IMG/VR virus record: IMGVR_UViG_3300031772_002647
Coordinates: 1-35,653 of that record
DNA: 35,653 nucleotides
Reading direction: 5' to 3' (one strand)
Source of the DNA: a virus
Shown here in pieces: positions 1-8,866 of the stretch. How positions within the stretch are numbered: position 1 is the stretch's first letter; each line of letters opens with the position of its first letter. The notes beneath the pieces are model-generated. The model saw nothing but the letters and a program-made list of their open reading frames with translations, searched no databases and was not told the origin of the DNA. The translations under genes were made by a program, and so were the position numbers.

Positions 1-438
1 GGTGTTAGTTTCGGTTCCAACAACGTAGGAAAATATAAAAGACATGGAGTTTGGGCTAAACCCGTCTGGCCTACAGCCAGAGTAATTCAGGGTTCTCCGG
101 CTACCCCTTATATATTCGACGATCTATGTAAATGGGAAGATGTCGCTGACGCGATGATGTATTGGTATTTGATGGCTCCAGAATCCAGAGAGAAGTGTGG
201 ATTTGAAGGCCGCCGCTGGGCAATGAATGAGGGAGGATTGAATCACAAAAACCTGGCAGAACAGTTTATTAAATCTATGGATTTTACACTGGATAATTTC
301 GTCCCAGAAAAACCATACAGCTTACATGTAGATTCGGAGTATGTGGGACATACCATGCCAACTGGAGGTTTCGGATTTGAAATTCCTCCAATTGATAAGA
401 TTCGTGTAATGGAAGAAATATTATCATTAAAACTATGA
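1..438 (+). CDS. glycosyltransferase, C-terminal part (5' end outside window)
   Basis: The frame is open from base 1 to a TGA at 436-438, so this is the last 145 codons of a gene that starts upstream. The segment has the look of the C-terminal half of a GT-B glycosyltransferase: a proline-, glycine- and aromatic-rich stretch, then an acidic helix (WEDVADAMMYWY, about residues 46-57), then a helix like the closing helix of GT4 enzymes (residues about 58-95). An ATG at 154 lies inside this frame but is not the likely start, because similar sequence continues upstream of it. The following gene overlaps its stop by ATGA. The family is inferred from pattern and context (the gene at 1464 is a clearer GT-B); donor and acceptor are unknown. 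Confidence 0.6.
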   Translation, partial: GVSFGSNNVGKYKRHGVWAKPVWPTARVIQGSPATPYIFDDLCKWEDVADAMMYWYLMAPESREKCGFEGRRWAMNEGGLNHKNLAEQFIKSMDFTLDNFVPEKPYSLHVDSEYVGHTMPTGGFGFEIPPIDKIRVMEEILSLKL

Positions 439-773
439 ACATACAATTATCAACAGACATATTAGATTCAGGAATTGAACCCCAAACTGGAAATACATCG
501 ATCTCACAAACTCAAATTACTGAGAAAAAATTGACATTTTTTGAAAAAATTAGAAATTTTAGAAATGAACTGAGATTATCAAAATCTCCACGCCTGTCGG
601 CTTTTCAAAAAGAAATGCAGTTAAAGGCGGGAATTGTTCCAACATCCGTATGTAGAGTTTTTATAGGGGATGGAATGTCATTGGATATGTCGGAATACCC
701 AACGGTAATGCAGTATTTAAAATTTAAGATATGTGGCTTCAGATATATCATTTTAAAGGATAAAATAAGTTGA
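435..773 (+). CDS. hypothetical protein, 112 aa
   Basis: I do not recognise this protein. It has a polar, Thr/Ser/Gln-rich N-terminus (residues 1-30), a basic middle (about 31-65, rich in Lys, Arg and Phe) and a more hydrophobic C-terminal third. No signal peptide or convincing membrane segment is visible. Its ATG overlaps the stop of the preceding glycosyltransferase fragment as ATGA, so it is probably translationally coupled to it. About 30 bases separate it from the dUTPase gene. It could be a small accessory protein of the glycan operon, but nothing in the sequence proves that. Confidence 0.6.
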   Translation: MNIQLSTDILDSGIEPQTGNTSISQTQITEKKLTFFEKIRNFRNELRLSKSPRLSAFQKEMQLKAGIVPTSVCRVFIGDGMSLDMSEYPTVMQYLKFKICGFRYIILKDKIS

Positions 774-805
774 TAAGTTTCAGAATATGGTTATATTAGT
801 GACAC

Positions 806-1459
806 ATGATTATACAAGTATTAAAAAATGACACATATAAGGATGAAGAAAGTCTGCCAAAATCCGCTACAGAACGTTCTACGGGAAAAGATATAGTCTC
901 CACGTCCGATCCGGAAATTGTGGGCGTAAAAAATAAAATCTGGGACTATTATTACGATTCTATCGATTATATTCAATATAGAACTAACTTATTCGTCTCA
1001 GTTCAAAAAGATACAACTTTCGGCGTCCGTGGATCATTTGAAGATTATGATGTATTGGGATTTCCCAGATCATCCATTTCAAAATATAACTTGATGTTAG
1101 CTAATTCCATCTGTTTAATTGATGCTGATTATAGGGGAGAAGTGTTACTGAGGTTTAAATATATATGGCAACCATCGGATATGTTTTTTTACCACGATAA
1201 TAGTGTTACCGGAAAACTCGATTTAAATAAAATATATAAGAAGGGAGACAAAATTTGTCAGTTAAAAATAACAAAATCTGAGAATGTGAGTTTTAAATTG
1301 GTAGATGTGTTAGATGACACTAATAGAGGAACCGGGGGGTTCGGAAGCACCGATACTTCTATAAAGATACCCACTCATATTACGGATTTATATCAATCGT
1401 CACCGACATTAACTCCAAAAACAAAATACAGTGATTTAGTTAAAGAAAGAGAAAAATAA
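806..1459 (+). CDS. dut: trimeric dUTPase (dUTP diphosphatase) family protein
   Basis: Hydrolyses dUTP to dUMP and pyrophosphate, keeping uracil out of DNA and supplying dTMP precursor. All five family motifs are visible in order: motif 1 STGKDI (residues 25-30), motif 2 PRSS (87-90), motif 3 LIDADYRGE (104-112, with the Asp-Tyr-Arg-Gly core), motif 4 GDKICQL (147-153) and motif 5 RGTGGFGSTD (174-183). At 217 residues it is longer than the usual 140-160. The extra length is an insertion between motifs 1 and 2 (about 33-72), one between motifs 3 and 4 (about 120-143), and a C-terminal tail after motif 5. The ATG at 806 follows a 32-base gap. It is a nucleotide-metabolism gene sitting among glycosyltransferases, which supports a viral genome. 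Confidence 0.9.
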   Translation: MIIQVLKNDTYKDEESLPKSATERSTGKDIVSTSDPEIVGVKNKIWDYYYDSIDYIQYRTNLFVSVQKDTTFGVRGSFEDYDVLGFPRSSISKYNLMLANSICLIDADYRGEVLLRFKYIWQPSDMFFYHDNSVTGKLDLNKIYKKGDKICQLKITKSENVSFKLVDVLDDTNRGTGGFGSTDTSIKIPTHITDLYQSSPTLTPKTKYSDLVKEREK

Positions 1460-1463
1460 AAAT

Positions 1464-2777
1464 ATGAAACCAATGTGCATTTTACAATCCCCGCTTTTTA
1501 CGAGAAGCGGATATGGCGAGTGGAGCCTGGCTATGGCCAAGTCTCTATTGAGATATGACAAGTTCGATTTAAAAATAGTTCCCACAAGATGGGGAGGTTG
1601 CCCATCGAAAAATACCATTGAGGATTTGAACGATGATGCAGAAAAGGAATTATTCAATAGAATAATACGGCAACAGATACAAAAACAACCTGAGGTTTTT
1701 ATTCAAATATCAATACCCAATGAATTTCAGGCACCCGCGAAGTTCAACATTGGAATGACGGCTGGAATAGAGACTACTGTCCCTCCGGGGGAATGGATCG
1801 AGGGTCTTAATAGAATGAACGCGAATTTCTTGTTATCCAAGTTTTCTAAAGATATATTACAGTCGGTCACGTTTACAAAACAAAATCCAAATGGAACTAA
1901 AGAAGAAACAAAATCCACAAAACCTATGGAAGTGGTAAATTGGGGAGCTAATACTTCCATTTACAAGAAAACCTCTGAAAAATCTATTTCTCTAGAAGAA
2001 GAAATGTCTTTGGTGAAAGAAAATTTTTGTTTTCTGTTCGTAGGACAGTGGACTCACTCAAATTTATATGGAGATAGAAAAGATATAGGAATGTTGGTAA
2101 AAACATTCTGTGAAACTTTCAGAGGAAAGAAAGATAAGCCGGCCCTCATACTGAAAACGTCCGGAGTCTCTTTTTCTAAGATGGATAAACACGACACTTT
2201 AACAAAAATACACAACATAAAGGCCCAAATTCCCGGAGGAGATTTACCTACAATTTATCTTCTTCATGGGGAGTTACCAGATGTTGATATGAACGCATTG
2301 TTTAATCATGATAAAGTCAAGGTACACATCAGTTTTACACATGGAGAAGGTTATGGACACCCATTATTATTGGCAAGTTTAAGTGGGAAACCTATAATGG
2401 CTCCGGATTGGAGCGGACATTTAGACTTTATGGATCAGTATACCGCTAATTTGTTGCCGGGAGAAGTAAAACTCATATCTCCAGAATCCGTAAATCAATG
2501 GCTTGTAAAAGAATCATCTTGGTTTTATGTAAATTATGATAAAGCCAAAGAAAAGATGTCGGGGATTGTAGAAAATTATGAAAAACTTTTACCTAAAGCT
2601 GAGAAATTGAGATTACAGAATATGGAGAAGTTTAGTAATGAGGCCATAGATAAACAGTTTCATTCCATGTTGGATAAACATGTTCCCGAGTTCTCCATTG
2701 ATCTTCCAATAGTTCTTCCAAAACTAAAGAAAATCTCATTGCCGAATTTGAAAAAAGTTGAGCCGGCTGTTGTATAA
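1464..2777 (+). CDS. GT-B glycosyltransferase (GT4-like, group 1)
   Basis: Predicted to transfer a sugar from a nucleotide-sugar donor to a glycan or protein acceptor in the cytoplasm. The N-terminal half opens with a short beta strand and SGYGEWS (about residues 15-21), as in many GT4 enzymes that begin with a Gly-rich loop. The C-terminal half has FLFVGQW (about 190-196) at the start of the second Rossmann domain and HGEGYGHPLLLAS (about 294-306), the acidic/Gly donor-binding region of this superfamily, followed by GKPIMAPDWSGH. The length, 437 residues, is normal. A basic, Pro/Leu/Lys-rich tail (about 410-437) is extra. Only four bases separate it from the dUTPase stop. The specific sugar cannot be read from sequence. 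Confidence 0.82.
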   Translation: MKPMCILQSPLFTRSGYGEWSLAMAKSLLRYDKFDLKIVPTRWGGCPSKNTIEDLNDDAEKELFNRIIRQQIQKQPEVFIQISIPNEFQAPAKFNIGMTAGIETTVPPGEWIEGLNRMNANFLLSKFSKDILQSVTFTKQNPNGTKEETKSTKPMEVVNWGANTSIYKKTSEKSISLEEEMSLVKENFCFLFVGQWTHSNLYGDRKDIGMLVKTFCETFRGKKDKPALILKTSGVSFSKMDKHDTLTKIHNIKAQIPGGDLPTIYLLHGELPDVDMNALFNHDKVKVHISFTHGEGYGHPLLLASLSGKPIMAPDWSGHLDFMDQYTANLLPGEVKLISPESVNQWLVKESSWFYVNYDKAKEKMSGIVENYEKLLPKAEKLRLQNMEKFSNEAIDKQFHSMLDKHVPEFSIDLPIVLPKLKKISLPNLKKVEPAVV

Positions 2778-2778
2778 T

Positions 2779-3444
2779 ATGTCGGATACGCCTTTCATAT
2801 CATATCTGGTAACATGTAAAAATGAAGGATACCAACTGCAGTTTTTATTAGAACTTCTATACAAATACAAAGAAGGGGCCGAATGTATAATCTTGACGGA
2901 CGACGTTACTGATGTGGATACGTTGTCTGTAATTGATAATTGTAAGAGAAATCCATTTTTTAAAATAGAAAACCACGCTCTTAATAGAGACTATGGAGCC
3001 CATAAAAATGTAGGTAAGTCGTTTTGTTCCGGAAAATACATTTTTCAACTGGACGCAGACGAATCCCCTAGTTTGACGTTGATGGAAAATTTGAAGGATA
3101 TATTAGAATCCAATCCAACTGTGGAACTTTTTTGGTTGCCTAGAATAAACGATTTCAAAGGGGTAACGGAAGAACATGCGAAAAAATGGGGTTGGAGATT
3201 AGACCCATATGAGGATAGACAAATTGTGAATTTTCCTGACCCCCAAACCAGAATTTTTAAGAATCTTCCTCATATAAAATGGGAAAAAAAGTTACATGAG
3301 AGAATCACGGGTGCTAAGTTTGTGTCACATCTTCCAAATGAGTTTGAATTCTCATTGATACATAATAAAACTATGGAAAAACAAGAAGCCACGAATTTGT
3401 GGTATGGAAAAAACTTCACGGCTTCAGAAAATGGAGGGACATGA
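2779..3444 (+). CDS. GT2 family glycosyltransferase
   Basis: A GT-A fold glycosyltransferase of family 2 type. It opens with the strand SYLVTCKNEG, matching the common [V/I]-x-x-K/R-NE pattern of small GT2 enzymes. The metal-binding acidic motif is FQLDADE, near residues 87-93, and a later FKNLPHIKWEKKLHERI segment resembles the acceptor-side region of LpsC/WaaE-like GT2 enzymes. I chose the ATG at 2779, directly after the upstream TAA (2775-2777), because the Met starts the first beta strand. An in-frame TTG at 2758 would add seven residues inside the previous gene. It has 221 residues, short but complete for this subgroup, and its stop overlaps the next start as ATGA. Confidence 0.82.
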   Translation: MSDTPFISYLVTCKNEGYQLQFLLELLYKYKEGAECIILTDDVTDVDTLSVIDNCKRNPFFKIENHALNRDYGAHKNVGKSFCSGKYIFQLDADESPSLTLMENLKDILESNPTVELFWLPRINDFKGVTEEHAKKWGWRLDPYEDRQIVNFPDPQTRIFKNLPHIKWEKKLHERITGAKFVSHLPNEFEFSLIHNKTMEKQEATNLWYGKNFTASENGGT

Positions 3445-4589
3445 TATTATTTTACAACGTATTCATAACAAACTCTCTTCCGGTTAACCAAGCTGGCTCT
3501 AAAATATTACCTGTAAAAAATAGAGGAAATCTTAGAAGCAGTGACAATTTAGATATACTCAAATATTCACTCGCTAGTGTAAGTAAAATCCACAATTGGA
3601 GTCAAGTAATACTGTTCATAAAGTTGGATGATGAATATCATTCCCGCCAAGAAGAATTAACCAAGTTCATTCACTCGGAGTTCAAAAATCAATCTCTGAT
3701 ATTGAGATTTACAAGAAACGAGTATCAGAATGATTGGATAGAAACCTTTAATCTGTTTGACCCGAAAGATAGGTTAATATGGTTTTGTTGTAACCACGAC
3801 CATATTTTTATAGACTATGATATAGAATATTTAAATAAGTTGGTAGATTTGATGTATAAAGAAGAGAAATACTGTTCTCTAATATTTTCACATTGGCAAG
3901 AGAATATTCGTAATATAAAATTTGGGATGGATGCCCGATATAGGGGAGGAGGATTTAACCCTTTGCAACTACCCAGAGAGTATAAAATAGAGGAATTTTA
4001 TCTCTCAAATAGAGGAAATATAATAGATAGCATTCAGATAATCACGAAAGAGTTATATATAAACTGGTGGTTTGTTGGGAAATTTTGGGCTTCGTTTATC
4101 CCCCGGCCGGACTATTTCAATATCAGTCTGGCCCATAAAGAGGAACCTCTAGCTTGGCAAAAAGTTATAATTCCACTCAGAGAACTGTGCCGTCATTTCG
4201 ACGGTTATTCACATGTAGGAATAGGAAATAATCAGTGTCCATCATTAGAAATTCCTTTAGGATTTTTTGAGAATGATATAAAAATAAAGTTAGGTTTTCC
4301 AGTTGATAGAAAATATACAAACTTTAATCCTTGTAATCCCCATTATTTTGCCTATAATGAATTGGGAACAGACTATAAATTCTTACAAGAAGATATTCCG
4401 TTTTTCTGGAAGAATAGAATATCAAATATAGAAACGAATCCGTCGATGGATGTTAATATGAACGTAGAAATGAGATTTAAGTCTATAGTGGAAAGTCTTT
4501 TTTATGAAGCGTTCCCAGTTGATACTGAGGTTATGCTGAAAATAATAAACTTATATATCGGTAAATATGGAGATTTTAGGGTAAAATGA
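3441..4589 (+). CDS. probable glycosyltransferase (GT-A-like), 382 aa
   Basis: Not assigned to a named family. The opening strand FYNVFITNS, a central acidic segment (WFCCNHDHIFID, about residues 112-123) that could serve as the Asp-x-Asp-type metal site, and Trp/Tyr-rich later segments fit a GT-A transferase or capsule/LPS-modifying enzyme. I chose ATG 3441 because it makes an ATGA overlap with the previous stop and GGAGGG lies just upstream; the longer in-frame opening at 3399 would lie in the previous gene. It sits between a GT2 enzyme and the nucleotidyltransferase fusion in an uninterrupted run of glycan genes. The role as glycosyltransferase rests mostly on context. Confidence 0.6.
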   Translation: MILFYNVFITNSLPVNQAGSKILPVKNRGNLRSSDNLDILKYSLASVSKIHNWSQVILFIKLDDEYHSRQEELTKFIHSEFKNQSLILRFTRNEYQNDWIETFNLFDPKDRLIWFCCNHDHIFIDYDIEYLNKLVDLMYKEEKYCSLIFSHWQENIRNIKFGMDARYRGGGFNPLQLPREYKIEEFYLSNRGNIIDSIQIITKELYINWWFVGKFWASFIPRPDYFNISLAHKEEPLAWQKVIIPLRELCRHFDGYSHVGIGNNQCPSLEIPLGFFENDIKIKLGFPVDRKYTNFNPCNPHYFAYNELGTDYKFLQEDIPFFWKNRISNIETNPSMDVNMNVEMRFKSIVESLFYEAFPVDTEVMLKIINLYIGKYGDFRVK

Positions 4590-6436
4590 ACATAATTATT
4601 CCAATCGGAGGAAAAGGTGAACGGTTTAAGAATGAAGGTTACACAACGCCAAAAGTTTTGATACCGGTATTAGGTCAAGAAATAATTTTTTGGGTTCTGG
4701 ATAGACTGTGCATTGATGTAGAAAATACCATAACAATAATTTACAATAATGAACTTGAAAATTGTGGATTAGAGAGTAGAATTAGAAATCGTTACAATAA
4801 ATATAATTTTAACTTCATTAAAATGCCCCATCAATCCAATGGGCCAATAGAAACCATACTATACGGATTGAACAGACTAACCGAAGATCAGTTAGATGAG
4901 ACTCTTTTGATTCACGATGGAGATTCGTTTGTCAAAACTTCAATTTTAGACAAAGTTAAACCGGGAGAACATAAAATATTCTATACCATAAATGATAACC
5001 CCAAACCTTTATTTTCCTATATAACGTTAAATGATGACAAAGTAACAAAGATAAGAGAGAAAGAAAAAATATCAGATAATGCTAATATTGGATGTTATCA
5101 GTTTTCCAGTGGAAGATTTTTCAAAGATTGGGCGACAGAAATATCTCCTGCTGGATACATATCCGAAGTTTATAGAATAATGTTAATGGGGAAAGAAGTT
5201 GTATTGTCAGAAAAAATAGAGCCAGATGATTTCGTATGTCTGGGAACACCTGCGCAAATAATACAATTTTCTTCTAAAACAAAACAACTACCAAAAAGAT
5301 TCTGTTTTGATTTGGATAATACGTTGGTTTCATACCCAGTTGATTCAGGCGACTACTCCACCGTCACACCAATTGAAAAAAACATAAAGTTTTTAAAATC
5401 GTTACATCAATCCGGACATTATATCATAATATATACCGCCAGAAGAATGAAAACACATGGATCTAATGTATCAAAAGTTATTCAAGATATTGGTAAAATA
5501 ACTCTGGATACATTGGAAAAATTTGAAATTCCGTATGATGAGATATGTTTCGGAAAACCATATGCGGATTTTTACATTGATGACTTAGCGGTTAACATTC
5601 ATGAGGACGTTGAGAAACAAACAGGATTTTACATAAACTCTGTAGAACCTAGACACTTCAATAGAGTGGAGTTTACTGATAAAACAGTAATTAAACGATC
5701 CGATAAAGATTTATCTGGAGAAATTAATTTCTATAAACAGTGTCCCAATGAGTTAAAAAAATATTTTCCAACTCTCATAAGATCTACGGAAACTGAGTTA
5801 GAAACCGAAAAAATAGAAGGGAATTTGGTATCAAAAATGTATTGTAACTCATCGTTGCACGAGTGTCACATAGATACATTATTTAATGTGTTGAATGCCA
5901 TCCAATCGTGTAAATTTTTTGATATGGTTGACATTTATGAAAATTATTCTAACAAGTTGGTATCTAGATATAATACCTATGACTATTCCAGATTTGTCAA
6001 TTCCAAAAAAACATTTGATAAAATAAACGAAAAACTAATAGAATATCAGTTGAGGAAATTGGGATGGATGTCTGTTATTCACGGAGATTTTGTTTTTTCA
6101 AATATATTTATAAACCCTAAAGATGAGGTGAAGTTGATAGATATGAGAGGAAAATTGGGAGACAAACTAACAATCTGCGGAGACATAAACTATGATTACG
6201 CAAAATTTTACCAATCTCTCATAGGATATGATTTCATTCTTAACGACAGATATCCTCCAATGATGTATTCCAAAAAATGTATAGATTATTTTGAATCTAA
6301 GTATAAAAAATTATACGGAGAAGAACAGCTTGAATATCTTAAATATATAACCGCTAGTTTATTATTTACCCTAATCCCCCTTCACAATAACAACAAATGT
6401 CAGTCATATTATAATTTGATAGAATATCTGATATAG
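4586..6436 (+). CDS. three-domain fusion: sugar nucleotidyltransferase, HAD phosphatase-like and kinase-like (APH/choline kinase fold)
   Basis: Three enzyme domains in one 616-residue chain. Domain 1 (about 1-225) is an NTP transferase with GGKGERF (8-14), TTPK (20-23) and an HDGDSF metal site near residue 110; it should couple a sugar phosphate or alcohol phosphate to a nucleotide. Domain 2 (about 238-350) is the HAD-like capsular biosynthesis module, with FDLDNT (241-246), an IIYTARR segment and a downstream FGKPYADFYIDD. Domain 3 (about 370-616) resembles aminoglycoside/choline kinases: HGD (499-501) followed by an Asn, and LIDMRG (517-522) in place of the usual Asp metal motif. ATGA overlap joins it to the preceding gene. 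Together they suggest making, phosphorylating and activating an unusual sugar or substituent. Substrates are unknown. Confidence 0.8.
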   Translation: MNIIIPIGGKGERFKNEGYTTPKVLIPVLGQEIIFWVLDRLCIDVENTITIIYNNELENCGLESRIRNRYNKYNFNFIKMPHQSNGPIETILYGLNRLTEDQLDETLLIHDGDSFVKTSILDKVKPGEHKIFYTINDNPKPLFSYITLNDDKVTKIREKEKISDNANIGCYQFSSGRFFKDWATEISPAGYISEVYRIMLMGKEVVLSEKIEPDDFVCLGTPAQIIQFSSKTKQLPKRFCFDLDNTLVSYPVDSGDYSTVTPIEKNIKFLKSLHQSGHYIIIYTARRMKTHGSNVSKVIQDIGKITLDTLEKFEIPYDEICFGKPYADFYIDDLAVNIHEDVEKQTGFYINSVEPRHFNRVEFTDKTVIKRSDKDLSGEINFYKQCPNELKKYFPTLIRSTETELETEKIEGNLVSKMYCNSSLHECHIDTLFNVLNAIQSCKFFDMVDIYENYSNKLVSRYNTYDYSRFVNSKKTFDKINEKLIEYQLRKLGWMSVIHGDFVFSNIFINPKDEVKLIDMRGKLGDKLTICGDINYDYAKFYQSLIGYDFILNDRYPPMMYSKKCIDYFESKYKKLYGEEQLEYLKYITASLLFTLIPLHNNNKCQSYYNLIEYLI

Positions 6437-6474
6437 TTTGACTTTATTATTCTCTGTGATAGTGTATCTTACAT

Positions 6475-7554
6475 ATGAGTTTCGAAATATTAAAATTTGA
6501 AGTTCCCGGAGGAAGTGCTGGAACTTCCCGAGAATTTTGCACTAGATTGAAAGACGCATATATAGAACCTATCTCCGCAACTGTAAACAACAAAATTCAG
6601 AGTAATTATGTAAATGTCTGGCATGATAACATGAAAGTCGTCGCTGGAATAGACAAACAACTTCAGATTCAAGGTTCTCCGGGAACGATCTACGACCCCA
6701 AAAGTTTAAACGATAGTGTTGTTTATGATGAATATGTAGATGATTCTATTTGTTTTATCCACGACGAAGCTGGTATAAATTACCAACATTTCTTTTTTTG
6801 TTTTTTTGGAAGATTCTATTATTTTGACGAACTTAGAAAAACACAAAAAATAAAACTTGGAATATTGGAAGATTTCTATACCGATGTGGGGAACAGCACT
6901 TTCATTAAAGAGTGGATTAATCTATGTTATGGGAAAGATGTAGAAATAGTGGTTCTCAAAAAAAATATAAGATACAAAATTAGAGATTTGATTCTTCCAA
7001 ACGCATTTTATTGTTTTCCACAACCATCTGGTTATAGACATATCGTGGATATGATAAGGAAAGTGGTAGATAAGGTTGATCCATTTCCAGGAGAGTTAAA
7101 AAAAGGAGTTTATATATCAAGACAAGATACAATAAAAAGAGGTTGGTATCATGGCCGGGAAATGAAAAACGAATTGGAACTGATAGAGTTAATTAAAACT
7201 GAATTGGGGTTTGATATAATAGAGTTGATGGATTATAACATGGGGGACAAAATTAGAATATTCAAATCATATAAAAACATAATACAACAACACAGTGCAT
7301 CTACTACTAATATTTTATTCTCAAACCCAAAGACCTATCATTTTTTGATAGAAAACCCTCAACAAAACTGGTGGTTGACACCAAAATGTGAAGAGTGGTC
7401 TACGATGACAAACTCTAGATTGATCAAAATTTCTGGTCAAGGAGAACTTCTAGAATCAGAAATGGACCCGAACAGTTTAGATCGTAATAACATTCCGTGG
7501 AGATTAAATAATGTGGAATCTATAGTCGATTCCATAAAACAATATATAGGATAA
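6475..7554 (+). CDS. GT61 (DUF563)-like glycosyltransferase
   Basis: The C-terminal half carries the DUF563/GT61 pattern: YISRQD (about residues 207-212), then R-x-x-x-NELEL, a GFDIIEL strand, a helix with MGDKIRIFKSYKNIIQQHSAS, and TNILFSNP. In canonical members the last block reads G-x-HGA-x-x-tN-x-F. Here the HGA is replaced by QHSAS, a conservative variant. The N-terminal half has HDEAGINYQHFFF, matching the usual N-x-x-H-x-x-x-[DE]/F region before the catalytic domain. The length, 359 residues, is typical. It starts after a 38-base gap, one of the few in this operon, and ends one base before the 3-dehydrase gene. Family members make O-linked or capsular glycans; the sugar is unknown. Confidence 0.78.
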   Translation: MSFEILKFEVPGGSAGTSREFCTRLKDAYIEPISATVNNKIQSNYVNVWHDNMKVVAGIDKQLQIQGSPGTIYDPKSLNDSVVYDEYVDDSICFIHDEAGINYQHFFFCFFGRFYYFDELRKTQKIKLGILEDFYTDVGNSTFIKEWINLCYGKDVEIVVLKKNIRYKIRDLILPNAFYCFPQPSGYRHIVDMIRKVVDKVDPFPGELKKGVYISRQDTIKRGWYHGREMKNELELIELIKTELGFDIIELMDYNMGDKIRIFKSYKNIIQQHSASTTNILFSNPKTYHFLIENPQQNWWLTPKCEEWSTMTNSRLIKISGQGELLESEMDPNSLDRNNIPWRLNNVESIVDSIKQYIG

Positions 7555-7555
7555 C

Positions 7556-8866
7556 ATGCAAGAGATACTAAAACTAGTAAAAGAATTTATAGACAAAAAG
7601 ACCGCTGACAAAACTTGGTCACCCGGAAAAGATTGGGTTCAATATTCAGGCCCAGTTTTTTCCAGCGATGAATACGTCTCAGCCATCAGTTCTTTGTTAG
7701 AGGGTTGGTTGGTATTGGGGAAAGATGCCATTAGTTTTGAAAATGAGTTTCCTAAACAGTTTAATAAAAAGTATGGGATATTGACTAACAGTGGAAGTAG
7801 TTCAAATTTATTAATGTTATCTGCGTTAACTTCTAAAAGACTTTACAATTTAAAGAGAGGAACTCGGGTTATAACCCCAATAGCAGGCTTCCCGACTACA
7901 TTGAATCCTATATTTCAACTGGGATTCGAGCCCGTATTCGTGGATATAGACATTGATACACTTAACCTAAATTTGGATCAAGTAGAACAAGCGGTTAAAC
8001 TAGGAGCCAAAATTATAACATTTGCCCATGTGTTGGGAAATCCACCTAATATGGATAGGTTGATGGATATAATAAATACCCACAAATTGATTTTTTTAGA
8101 AGATTGTTGTGATGCGTTAGGGTCTACTTATAAAGGAAATCCACTAGGAAGTTTTGGAGAAATGGCCAGCTGTAGTTTTTATCCGGCCCACCACATAACT
8201 ATGGGAGAAGGAGGTTTCGTAGCATGTAACACTCAGTTACAAGAAGTAGTAACCAGAAGTTTTAGAGAATGGGGACGAGGGTGTTATTGTGTTGGAAAAA
8301 AAGCTAATTTGTTAAAAAATGGATCGTGTGGAAAAAGATTCTCAAATTGGCTCCCAGAACTTCCAGATGAAATATTTGATCACAAGTATGTATATGACGA
8401 AGTTGGTTACAACTTAAAGCCAATCGAGTTACAAGCATCAATCGGACTGGCTCAGATGAAAAAGTTGCCAGAAATTCATAGTAAAAGAAAATCTAACCAT
8501 TCTAGATTATTCAATATTTTTAAAAAATATGAGGAGTTTTTTGTATTACCTAAGGCTACAGAGGGGTCTGATCCGAGTTGGTTCGCTTTTGCGTTGACAA
8601 TCAAAGATGGTTCTCCGTTTAAAAGAAAAGATATCGTTGACCATTTTGAGAGTAACAAAATACAAACTCGCCCATATTTTGCCGGAAACATTATGTTACA
8701 GCCAGCATATGATGGATTGATGGATAAACGGGATGTGGTATCAAAGTTCCCAAACGCTAGAAAAGTTACAACTGACACATTTTTCTTAGGAACTAGTCCC
8801 GTGATAACCGAAGAACAGTTAAACTATATAGAAACTGTAACTAATAAATTTTTTACAACAAAATGA
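7556..8866 (+). CDS. rfbH: RfbH/DdhC-type NDP-4-keto-6-deoxyhexose 3-dehydrase (PMP and [2Fe-2S] dependent)
   Basis: Belongs to the DegT/DnrJ/EryC1 aminotransferase fold but to the 3-dehydrase (E1) branch. In normal aminotransferases the PLP-binding Lys lies in an SFxPxK motif; here it is SFYPAHH with His at 212, the diagnostic replacement that stops Schiff-base formation and allows C3 deoxygenation. The iron-sulphur cysteines follow the E1 spacing: C185, 57 residues, C243, one residue, C245. The fourth, C258 before GKRF, is 12 residues on instead of the usual 7, so there is a five-residue insertion. At 436 residues it matches E1 (437). The gene lies just upstream of the 4,6-dehydratase and ThDP enzyme. 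It should give an NDP-3,6-dideoxy-4-ketohexose. The partner reductase (DdhD/RfbI) is not in the window. Confidence 0.92.
   Translation: MQEILKLVKEFIDKKTADKTWSPGKDWVQYSGPVFSSDEYVSAISSLLEGWLVLGKDAISFENEFPKQFNKKYGILTNSGSSSNLLMLSALTSKRLYNLKRGTRVITPIAGFPTTLNPIFQLGFEPVFVDIDIDTLNLNLDQVEQAVKLGAKIITFAHVLGNPPNMDRLMDIINTHKLIFLEDCCDALGSTYKGNPLGSFGEMASCSFYPAHHITMGEGGFVACNTQLQEVVTRSFREWGRGCYCVGKKANLLKNGSCGKRFSNWLPELPDEIFDHKYVYDEVGYNLKPIELQASIGLAQMKKLPEIHSKRKSNHSRLFNIFKKYEEFFVLPKATEGSDPSWFAFALTIKDGSPFKRKDIVDHFESNKIQTRPYFAGNIMLQPAYDGLMDKRDVVSKFPNARKVTTDTFFLGTSPVITEEQLNYIETVTNKFFTTK

Noticed and set aside
7556-8866. DegT-family gene as an ordinary PLP sugar aminotransferase
   Set aside because: The PLP lysine is replaced by His212 and the Fe-S cysteines are present, so the 3-dehydrase branch fits better.
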